From Callaeas wilsoni (lineage: Eukaryota; Chordata; Aves; Passeriformes; Callaeidae), in the NCBI GenBank assembly GCA_013398955.1, contig VWPU01011607.1, forward strand, positions 1 through 64,000: a stretch of DNA of 64,000 nt. The letters are read 5' to 3'. The translations under genes and the position numbers were made by a program. The notes under the pieces were generated by a model. It did no database searches. It saw only the letters and a list, made by a program, of their open reading frames with translations, and was not told where the DNA came from. Shown piece by piece: positions 12,301 through 24,300 of the stretch (the first letter of the stretch is position 1; the number at the start of each line of letters is the position of its first letter).

Positions 12301-15300
12301 TTCAGATATTTCTAAAGCACAGGAAAATATTTCCCTCTTGAATCTATAGTGGATGATGTAAGTGTCAATATAAGGCTGAAGTTGGGTTTGTGGGTTTTTG
12401 GTTTGTTATTTAATTACATAAAACTCCCCACCAACTCCTCTCTCACACACACACACTCCCCTTCACAGTAACACAAGCCAGCCAAAAGAAAATCACACAG
12501 AACACAAAGTGGCCTTCTATGTTTAAAGAAAGCAAATTAAAGGCAGCAACGAACTTATTTTAAAAGACAAACAAACACACAAAAAAGAATTAAAGTTATA
12601 TTCTTAGCACTGTCATTTTCTTTTTGGACTCTAAAAGGCACGGCACGATAGTTATCAATGTTGCTTAGATGCTATATCTAAAAATTTAAAACCTGGATAT
12701 GTATAATTAAATATAAATTATGTTGTAAAATATATATTCTAAATTACAAATACTACGTATATGTCTTTCTTTCATTTTGCCAGTTAATTCAAGCTGCCAA
12801 AGGACAAATTTTCCATAAGAGATGAAACAAATTAAGAGTTGTGAAAAGTGTCCTTGCTAGCATGTCCTAGATATTTACCTAATACTTTAAGAACTCTGAA
12901 GAAACCAAACCACACTAAGTTCAGCTCAGCATTTGTCAGATGCACTCAGAATAATAATTAACGTTTTCCTGAGGCACTTGCTTCTGAAAGTAACTGGATA
13001 CTACTGGGATTATCTGTCCAGTTCTAGGCTCTCCACTACAAGAGGGATGGACATACCAGAGAAACACCAGCATAGGGCCATAAAGATGAAGGGACTGGAG
13101 CACTTGTTATGAGGAAAGACTGGGAGAGTTGGGACTGTTCAGCATGGAGGAGGGAAGGCTCTGGCGGATTCTACCAATGCACATAAATACCTGAAGGGAG
13201 GGTGCAAAGAGGACAGAGCCAGGCTTCTCCATGGGCAACCAGTGACAGGACCAGATGAAATGTGGACAACAAACTGAAACACACGCAATCTCATCTGAAC
13301 ATTAAGAAACACTGTCTGTACTACATATTGTGTATTTGGTTTTCAACAACTGTGATTCACAATGTGGCCGACGTCTGAGTGCACCTCTGAAGATCATCCG
13401 GTCCAACCCCTCAGATCGAGCAGGGTCATCTAGAGCTGTTTGACCAGGACTGTCCAGGCAGGTTTTGAATCTCTCCAAAGATGGGGACTCTGCAATCTCC
13501 CTGGGTAACCTGCTGAAAACCAAATACACAACACATAATACAGCCCATAATACAGTACCAAATATTTCTGAACTACTGTGCCTTCCTGTTTTGCATACAA
13601 GAGCTTCCACTCTCTAAGCAGCCTGCAAAGTCCACATTTACATCAGCAATGTAGGGAAATTTTAGAAATTACTCATGATTTTCCTAACAAATTCTAACAA
13701 GATTGTCAAGTCCTTTTTCAGAAGGATGAAATGAAGGGATGTTTTGGAAACAAGATCATTTTACTCTTAGATTTCCTTCAAGGAAAAATTATTAACAAAA
13801 GATCTTAAAACCACTTGTTCTTAGAAACCAGGATTACTTACCAAAGTTGACACTCATCACGGCTATGTTCTTATTCAGTCCTTAAATAAGATAGAGACAC
13901 TAACATCTAAGGAAAAAGGATATTATTGCAAAACATTTTTCTGTGTTTAATGAGCTTCTCAAATCTCCACATATTTACTTTTTTCCCTTGACAAATTTAC
14001 TATATAATTTCAAATAAGTTTAAATAATCCTTAGGAATTCCATACCTGATCTTTAGTAACAAACAACATAGAAAAGATTTTATTACAACAGCCTTCATGA
14101 CACCAATCTCTTACTTTCAAAACTCAGAAGGTGGTATTTGAATTTCAATTGTTTTATTCTCTCAGTATGTGGTACTGCTTGAAAATAATAATTTTGTTGC
14201 TAAAACTTAGAAAAATATCCATATTTTAAAAGTAAAAAGGTATTTGGAACACTTTTGCTCAGTTGTGCATATTTTACAATATTGATTAACTTCTTTTAAG
14301 AAGCAAAATCAAATCTTGCCAGCCTTTGATAGAGTTTTAAGCCCCAGTTTCCCATATGTTCAAGTACCAGTGATTACATTCTTATCTTTAGTGACTAGGC
14401 TAAAAACATGACAGGCACTCAAATTTCATACTGCTAAAACTCAGCATTAATCTGAGCCTACTTATCAACATTTTCCAACATTTTACTTCATCTCAACTCT
14501 CAATTGGCAGTAACAGCAATGACGCTTCCCAAGCATGAGTAAGAGTTAATGTTTAAGTATTTTCTTTCCAAAACAGAAAAGTACATTTGTATCAAGGAAA
14601 ACAACTAGCAACCCCAACAACATGCAATGCTCTGATCTCCTCTTTTAAATGTTTTTTGCATTTACAATTATTACAAATATTTTACTTCTTATAACTTATA
14701 AAAAAATACGCTCTGACATAAGAACACTTCCCCCAGGACTAAATTTCATGAAGCAGAAAACCAAGCCTTCAAAAAAGCTACTTATTTATAAAACATAAAT
14801 ATTGCTGCCTTAGAAGTTAACTATGGAAGTGGGACCTTCGTTTGACCCTTATTAAGGCCTGTGGCTCAGTGCCTTTCAGAGCAGAAGTGCACACAGCAAG
14901 CTGCTAAATTGAAGCTGAAGCTGGTGGCTTCGAGGCGCAGGGATGTTCTCCTTCCCAGCCCCTCGCAGCCAGGCTGCTGCCAGCCCCTGACCCCAGGCAG
15001 GCTGACCACGTACTCCTCACACACACACACACACTGTGCAGACACTGCTGGCCACCTCAGGAGCTCCACAAAAACAAAAACAGGCACTACGCACACACAA
15101 ACCGCACGTGCACAGACAAACTACACGAGATGGGCTGGGTTGTTCACATGTGTTGGCTGATTTCAGGCAAATAAGCCTCTCGCAGCTGGCCACAAACTGT
15201 GGTCTCCTCAGAGGCTGCCTCTCAAGCCCTGACTCTCCCTCTGGACATCTTGGACACCAGCCCCTCCAGCATCAACTCCCAAACCCTCTGCTCTCTCCAG

Positions 15301-18300
15301 TATCTTTCCCCCAGACCTACGGGCTCTGGCTCTCAGCCTTCTGAAACTACCCACCAGCTCCACAGGACTGAAGGTTGCTAGCACTACACACACAGAAAAC
15401 AGCAAACAAGATCAACCAGGAAAATAATTACGACTAGTGTTTAATATAGAGTTTTTTATTAAGCTACTACTGCAGTGATAAGGAACTGGACACAAGCCTA
15501 ATTATCAGAGATTTCTTTCATTCCCTTTTCCTGCCCCCATTGGCTCTTCTGCTAGATGATCCATAACCACTTATACACAATCCCACAAGCTTCCTCAAAT
15601 ACCTCCTAATAAGTTTGCTCTTTTCCATGACACATGACAATCTCATTTCCCTGAAAGATTTGAGCTGCTTCCTCAATGGTCCATCAACCAATAGTCTGAG
15701 GTTAGAGTGATCCTGCTATCTACACTCATCTTTAAGTGTTAGAATTAATAATTTTTGCCCATCTTAGGAAATCTTACCACATTTAATAGGGAAATAAAAT
15801 CTGTAAGACACTTCATCCTAACAAATTTCACAGCAAAGTATCAGGTGAGAGACACGATTATCTCTCAGAAAGCAAAACACTACAAAAAACAAACTGTTAG
15901 AACAGCAGAGACTCTACAAGGAAAATGTGTTATGTCAATCCTAAGAGAATTTTCAGTTTTTAGTTTACATTCAAACACTAAAATCACAGGAAACCAGCCC
16001 CCTGCCTAACTAGCAACAGAACTGAAAAGATAAGCAGGCAAATAGATAACAATTAACTACTTACTGAGATGTATGGACTACTTTTCAAGGACAGAGTTCA
16101 AGAACGGGATATTAGCAATAGTGTTAGAACCATGTCTCTCATGGTTCTCAATAAGCCTGTATTTTTTTCTGACTACTGGTTATCTAGAAGAATGTCTGGA
16201 AGCTGCTTCTATTAGCTAATGCATCTGACTTACAGTGAGATGACTAATGAAATAATGAGACTCTGAACAAATAAATATACATGACTGCAGCAAAAGGGTT
16301 GAAAAAGGCTATGGAGTCCAGCAACCAAAAATACAGGATTGAAAGATGGAAGTTGTTTGAAGCCAGACAAATGTGTAAAGGAATAACCAACCCAAATAAA
16401 TGCTAAATCAGGTACTGCAACTGCATTTCAGAAGATAAGGTAGGCTACTTTACAGTAAGTAATGTCTTCAAATACAGGAGGTACTAAAAACAAGTTTTTA
16501 TGAAGAATGCCGTCTCCAAACATTAGTCTTTGAATATATCTGGTATCCATTTTCTGAAGCAAGAACAGCATATTGTTAGGCAAAACCTGTCAGCAAATAT
16601 CCTTTGCATTCTTGTATCATTCTAACATTCTTCAAACCACAGTTTATGATCCATTGGGAGCCATGAAAATATGGCCAATGGTATTGGCCAAGTGTCTGGC
16701 AACACAGACAGCAGAAGTTTGGTTTCTCCTAAGTTACAGCAGTTCAGCACCCTCAGGGCGGAGAAATAGAGGCTGCAATTACTACTGGCAGAGGATCAGA
16801 GGCTGTAATCAGTAGTTCAAGTATTTATATTAGCCAAGGAACTCTTGCTGCTAGCATCAAATCTGTTTCACCATGGCTGCTGAGTAATTATAAAGCCCTA
16901 AAGGATCTCTAAGCTGCTCACAACTACTTGCAGCATGCTCTTATAACAGAAAAGAACCTGTGTAGAGGAAGAGCACATAAAGTACATAAAAAGCTACTTT
17001 CTACATAGTTCAGCAAAGCCATTGTTAAATAGAGTATTAAAAAAATAAGGTCTATATACAATTAAAAGTTGCAAGTTACTAGATCCAAATACATATCATA
17101 TCATTCATGTTCTGGGTAGTTTATCAACACAGCAACAGCAAATAAAAATTTAAAAAGCACTTGCCAATGAAAGCCAGCTTACTAATTCCTTTGCAGATTG
17201 GTTTGGCAGAACCCATGGACACCAAAATTGCTCCAAAGCCATCACTAAACTGTGACCAGGTGAACTGAGTGACACTCTTTTATATATACCCATTAGCTAC
17301 TTTCTTTTTCTTGAAAGAGTGTTCACAAGTCCTACTAAGCATACTTCCTACAGCACTCAACATATCGCATCATCCCTATGACCATAAAAACACAGATTCC
17401 AAACCTGCACAGTTCTTTAATTTTGCTTTTTACAACATTTTCTCTAATGGTTACTGAAAATCATGTGACAGCCCACTGTCCATTCTGCATAAGAGAAGTA
17501 GCTTCTTTTCACACTAACTTGTGACCTCACCATGACTAAGCCTGTACAGAATACTGAAGCAGGAGAAAAATTATCTGGGACAATAAGGTTACCGTGGTTG
17601 GGAAAATCGTATTGTTTTCGTCTATGTGCAAGAGATAATGGAAGAGGTTAGGAAAGAGCAGAAAACAATTCCCACAAAATGCCAAAGCAATCACAGTCAC
17701 TCAGCCTATATAGAACATTGTTTTAGAAAGCAAAGTTAAATGAGAAATTATTTGCCTAAAATATTATCTATTTTCTTTAAAGTCAATTCACTAAGTCAAA
17801 ACACAAGAACACATGCAACGAAACATCCTTACTTTCCTTTATTCAAACCTTCTGTCCCTAATGCCTTCAAGAAGTGACAGAAACAACTGTGTATTGTCCA
17901 AGTGTGCTTGGAAGTATCACTCAGAAAATAAGACTTTGACTACATTTGTCCAGCTCTAGCTCTTTAGATGATACCAGTATACACTGTTAAAATGAGGAAA
18001 GCACAGATGACTGGTATAAGCTTGCCCAAAAGACAACATCTGCCTCGTTCTAATGGTTTAGGTACAGGCAGGACAAAAACAAGAAGAATGGATGAACTCG
18101 TAAGAGCTTTACATTCTTACATCTGGGCCAAAATGCAAAACGATGACAGCATCTCAGGTAAAAACAGCAGGTGGGCTTTAGATACAGAGAAGCTTAAAGA
18201 GACAACATCACCAAGGAGGCCACTGACAGCTTATGGCAAGTGTCTAAATTAAAATGCAACAAATAAATAAAAAATAATAGCCCTGAATAGGAGGAGGTGA

Positions 18301-21300
18301 CTCACTCATGAACATTCAACAGTGCAAAAGGCTAAGTCCAAGAGGAAGCCACTATGCACAGAAGCCAAGCCACCAGCAAAGACTTGACTCTTGCTGGGAG
18401 TACCCTGTTCAGAGTCCATGGTACTAGTCACAGCTTGACAAGAGGAGATTTGTTTGATGTGACTCTCTTTTCTTCACAGAGTGTGAGAGCTGGTCATAGA
18501 ACCATTTGGTGGGTAGACCTTGGCTAAGAGCTAAACTCCCACCCAGCCAGTCGCATACTCTCCCTCTTCAACAGGAAGGTGGGAGAAAATAGATCTACAA
18601 GTCCATGGATCACTTATCAATTGCCATTATGGGCAAAACAGACTTAACCTGAGGAAAAGTTCATGTATTGACAATAAAAATAGATTTGGATGGTGGGAAA
18701 CAAAGACAAAAAAACAAAACGCAACCTTGCTCTGACCCTCCTCTTCATCCCAGGCTCAGTTTCACTCCTGTATTCCCAATTTCCTTACCCAGCCCTACCA
18801 ATTGGTATAGGGTGGATCCAAAATGAAGAGAGTAAATCAAAAACAGTGTGCAATGTTTTAAGAGACTGCAATGTTCTTAAACATATGCTAAAAAAGGCAT
18901 ATTAAATTGTCATGCAGGTTTTTCAATTACTTTTTTTGTTTTTAATTAGCCAATTACTTTATCTTTTACTGTATTTTCCAATGAAATAATCTACATATAA
19001 ACAAAAAGTACAGATAATTCACTACCAGTGAAGCAGTATTAAAGATGATCAACTCTTTTGTAACATCTAGCAAGAGGTTGTTTTCTGCCAAGTAAGGCCA
19101 AATACCTCTTATTTTCAGAAAGAGCCACTTCAGCTCTGTCTCTGACATTCACTGCCACTTCAGTTGTTCTTCACTGAATGTCATATCTGTAAAGTACTCC
19201 AGATGAAGAAGGCAATGTGTACCTGGGCTATATAATTTTGTTTGCCTGAGACACTCTGAAGCTTGGGTAAAGACAAGGATAACCATTTTCACCAAACCAG
19301 TCCCCCTTTATCTACAGCACAAAGTGATACTGTACGGGAGCATTTGCCTTGCTCTTGAGCTGACAATTGCTAAAGTACTTTTCAACAGTGTCAAGCTACC
19401 ACGGGCCGGATCAGTATTCCTCAAGAACATCGCCACTATGGAAATACAGTTGGATAGTAAGACATGCCAACCTTGCACCAAACAAGCATCAAAGAGACCA
19501 AAAGAGATCAGAGAGATGAAAAGCAACACGCAAGGAAAGTCACAGAATTCCATCAGGGCTTCTGAGTAGAAACAGGTGACAGAACACAAGTTATACAAGC
19601 TAAACAGTCAAGTCTAGATGCAACTAAATTTAAAATAAAAACCAAGACAGTCTCCATAAAACATCATTGCTTAACTCAAACATTACATTTCAAAAACCTA
19701 AAAACATCTCAAGTTCTTTTTGAACCAAAACACAGCAAAGATGTTCAAAATAGCATGCTTAATTTTTTGCATATCACCAAATACTCAGAAACAAGATTCA
19801 GTCAATTCCCACACGTGTTTTCAACAAAAACTATTTTTCACATAGTCCTAATGGTTAACCAAGTACACTTAAACACATTCACTAAAAAACCAACCAAACA
19901 AAAACCCCTCCACTCAAAACAAAAAGAGCTTTACATAACAGTCTCTTATGCACAAAAAAACCCCAGGAATCTCTATCAAAACCCCATAAACTTTAAGTTG
20001 TTTGAAATAGTCTGTTTGGATTTAATCTTCCTTATGTATTCCCGAGAATTTTTAATGCCTCAGGTGATATAACAAAGATTGAGTAAATCCTCACCTTTTT
20101 TGAGAAGAGTACTCAGGACTGCTGGGTAACTTGAAAAGGTAAGATAAGCCAACAAAAACGTAAACCATTCTCACCATTCACCTTGTTCATTATTGAGGCA
20201 AGTCTTGTTTTAGGAATGACACATCCAGAACTTCAACATTCAAACACTAAGTGAATATGTCTTCTCCAGAATGACCACAGCACTTACACACATCTTCTAC
20301 TTTAATTAACAGTGTATTAAACTCAGTGACTACACTGATAGGACTGTTTTATTTTCCTAAATTTACATATTCTTTTGATTCAAGTTTTAGATAATAAAAT
20401 ACAAGAATAAAAATATTGTATTTGTGTAGACATATATATACATACATATAAAAAACTTCTTTACTTAGTCATTACAAGCATTTAAATGCACTGTAAGATA
20501 CACCAACAAATAGCAATTAACTGTTTTTGTAAGAAAAATGTAATTTATTAGGACTAGCTTGAGAAACTTAAAACCTGTTTTAACTCATACGGTGCAGGTC
20601 TAAGGTTGGTTTAGAATTACTTTGTATACCAAAGATCTTTTACATCATCTTGCAGATAAATAAAATCTTTCTAAAAAGAAAAGTAAGTATACCTGACACT
20701 GCCCTTCTTCATTACAGACCTGCAGTTTCATGGCTCCATGATCAGCAAGGGATATGAAAAAATCTTTACAAGTGCTCAAAGTATCTTCAGCTATCTGTGT
20801 TTTTTTAAACAGATGCCTGTTTCTAAACACTTGTGGGGCCTACTAATTTAATGCTGCATAACCAGATCATAAGAGTTGACTAAACTGTATTTTCAATTCA
20901 ACACAGTGTATACAGCACTGCTATTCTGACTGAAACTTCACAAACAAGATTTAAAATTGCAAGTCCAGGAAAACATAGAAAAGAATTTTTATCACGAAGG
21001 TATCACTAACAGGGTTGAGATTTATAAAGTCAGATCTCTACTACTCAGGAAGCACTATGCCTCTTATTACTTTTATTTTTTTGAGAATAGTGCATTGCAA
21101 ACTGCAGGAGGAAGACAGCAGAACTGAGCTATATGGAAATCGTTGCTTACAGAGAAATTATGTCAGAAAATGTGTCAAATATTTTTCAAAGCTATTTTAT
21201 TGCTTTATCTTGCTGCAAAAGCAGACAACTGCAGAAGCATTCCAAACTGATTTTTTTTTTTTACTCAAGCCTCTATTTCTTCATTGGTTTACCAGCTAGA

Positions 21301-24300
21301 ACATAGACAGTAACAGAGTTTCAGCTTGTTCCTGATGTGTGAGACAACCTAAATTTATATTGCCATTTAAATTAGGTAGACATGAGCTGAAGTAGAAGCA
21401 AATCTGAACTGTGTCTGCACTATATTAACGTTCACATATAGAAAAGCCATAATACGTAGAATGATTTTCAGAATGTACTTGCCTCCACATGTGCTAAACA
21501 CACCCAGCTTTCATTAGAGATAGCACCACAAGTCCTAAGGATAAAATCATTACCTTGGCATGGTTCTCTGCCTCTGTTACTACTTTCCTCTACTTCTCAG
21601 AGTTATCAGTCATAGCTTGGCGTAACACAGGTATGGTGTGGAAGGTAACAGAGCCACATGTCACTAATTCTGTTGTCTCCGCAGTGAGCTGCACAGTTAC
21701 CACCTAGCATTACTATTTTTTAAGGCTGTGGCTCTACAAAGAGTAAGTAATATAGTTTGTTTATTTACTTTTACTGTGGCCTATAGCAGAATTGTGTTTT
21801 GTTTTTTTTAAGCTTGCTGAAGAATTGGATTTGTTGTCAGGCAGGGAACACACAACTCAACATAAGCTAGATGTGACAATGAAGAGAATTCAACTAGAAC
21901 ACAAGTCTGGGAGAAATAAGATTGTAAGATGTTACATCCTCTCCTTGAAAAGTTTTAGTCATAACCTTGAGATATTAGCTAAAACCTGAAATAACATCTT
22001 TTCTACAAGGAATCTGACACGCAATTTCATAGCAGTGCTGACAAGAATAAAAATCTGTGACTGAACCCCTGTGCCACTGTGGCTCCAGAGTACCAGGAAT
22101 AGGCTGTGCTCTTCTTACAATATCGAATGCAGGACAATGCTCTAAATATCCAGCTGGTAAAATGGCATCTCTACAGAGATCCAATATACAATATTTGCAG
22201 GGAAAAAAGTCAAACACAGAGATCTTAAACTAGAATACTGGTCATATTAAGGTCAGGTGTGATGAATATAACCACATCCAGGCAAGAAACAAATCTCTAA
22301 ACACAGGGCGACTCTTACAACCAGCTGTCCACCAATGATGATACATCTGCAGTTTTGCAGGTTATAGAAGACTTGAGGGCAAATGCTCAAGTAATGATCT
22401 CGGAAAGCTGAAAAGACAAGCAAACAGAAGTAGTTTTCAAAACAAATGAGTATCCAGTTAATTAGTAAGTTTTCTGCTTTATGGGTAAATCCAAATAGCA
22501 TTATTTTCCAGGATCAGTACTAGCTGGTAAAAAAATATTCCAAGAGAAAGAATCACTCATCTTTTAAAGATGACAAAAAGCTTTTAACATAGATTATTAA
22601 AAAAGGAACATATGCCCATTTAGTAAGAATGCAATGACATCAGGAAGAAAATTAACTAAAACTCTAGGGAAAGAAAATAAGAACAAGGAATTGACCATAA
22701 AAATCAATGGTAAGCCATCTCAATAATTAACAAGAAAAATGTAATTGCTTGTTTATGGTCAGATACTTGGTTTAGTTGATGCTAAATCTTATGGAATGAA
22801 ATCTAATGACTGAAAAATTAACCTGTATAGTCCTAGCAACATGGACAAAACAAAATATTACCTAAGACACTGAAAACTTTGAGCGCACCAGATGTAAAAG
22901 ATTGAGTTACAGATCACAAATACACAGACACCTACTCTGCTGGCTTGGACACAAATCCAGGAGGAAACAACCCAAAAAGGGGGTCTCTCTCTCTCTCTCT
23001 CTCCTGCCTGCCAGGCAAGCAGGCCCCGGTAGCCCCTCCTCTACAGGTTTGGGAAAATAATTTCTCGGATGAAAGTGAAAAAAACTATTTATTTAACAAA
23101 CAGAGTCCCCCACTGTCACGGGAAAAAAAGGATATTGAAACCCCCTCCCCTGTCCCCTAAAAGAGGACTATGGATTTTAGAGTTCTTTCTGTAGGTAAAA
23201 CCTGCAGTCCTGAGCTGGGCCGGGCCGGCCAGGCAGGGTCCGACGACCCCCCTTGGAGGGTCCCGCCGAGCAGGTCCGGAGATGACAGCTGGTCTCGGAT
23301 GAAAAGCAAGCCAAAAACAGTCCAAAAAGGAAAAGAAGCCGCTGAGGCAGATCACAGCCCCTTCTCTGCCGAAAGCCAAAGAAGTTAGAGAGCAAAACTC
23401 CTCTAACCAACAAAAGTTGTCAGATCGGGAGAGAAAAGAATGTAAACATTCTAGTTGCAAGGTCAAGCCAGCCGCTTTGAAGAGTTCTCTCGGCTTCTTT
23501 CTCCCCCCTTTGCAATTTAAAGGTACACTAGGAATCAAGCAGGCGATGGGGAACACAGTATGGTCATAGAATCACCCCAAGACACCTACTAACTGTGAAT
23601 GACAGGCAGATTCAAAGTGAATGACAGGAGCATACTGCTAAAGTCATCAACAGAATTTTTAAGTGTTGATTATTTCTTAACGTCTGCTGATTAGTTCATA
23701 CTGACAGATACAGATAAATTAATCACAGAAGGAAAAATCAATATAATTTTGTGAAATGCTTATTCGCATGTGGTACATACCAAGGAAATAAAACCAACCT
23801 CGCTTACATACATTCTGCATTAGTCCGAACACAAGTTCCTTCAGAACCAAGAGCTCAACCCCACGTCCCGTGTCCTCCACAGAGGACATCGCTATCCACA
23901 GCTGAGGCTTCAGGAGCGCTGTCCCAGCACCCAGGAGGTGCAGCCACAGCCCTGCCCCGCAGGGAAAAGGCTTCTGCGGGTCCTGCCTGAGGCAGAGCAG
24001 GCACCGCGGCTGGCTGCCGGAGCTCACCACGTCACCCGTGTGCTCACCGCAGCCAGAGCTGCCACCGCAGCTTGCAGAGCCAGCCCACAACACACGGAAC
24101 TGATAAAGCCACTCCGAACTCCACCCTTGGTGGGCAAAACGTCCAATTGGACCACATGACCTAAGTTGTGGAACTGCAGCAGCCTGGAGTGAAAATCCAT
24201 AAAAAGCATTTCATTTTTAGTATTTTGTCTGAGCTTGCTTTTCTGAAAGTGCAAGTTTCCTTGAATTCGAGCCCAACACAGAAAACAATGCATTCACAGA

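Noticed and set aside
20693..20794. Minus-strand 102-nt in-frame exon candidate (starts [12 protein letters not shown]) in intron 6
   Set aside because: The donor CAG|GTATAC is mediocre and the acceptor region is A-rich with no pyrimidine tract. It is within what chance would give in a 32-kb intron.
21975..22050. Minus-strand peptide QHCYEIACQ resembling the PRIM2 C-terminal THYQVACQ string
   Set aside because: The match is short, the surrounding residues do not agree, and it lies before exon 7 in gene order, so it cannot be that C-terminal exon.
22310..22410. Minus-strand segment [16 protein letters not shown] with a TTTTCAG acceptor
   Set aside because: In the phase required to join PRIM2 exons 6 and 7 it meets a stop; no family recognised.
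23116..23556. 146-codon minus-strand open frame
   Set aside because: It sits in the GC-rich insertion where stops are rare; composition explains it and no domain is visible.
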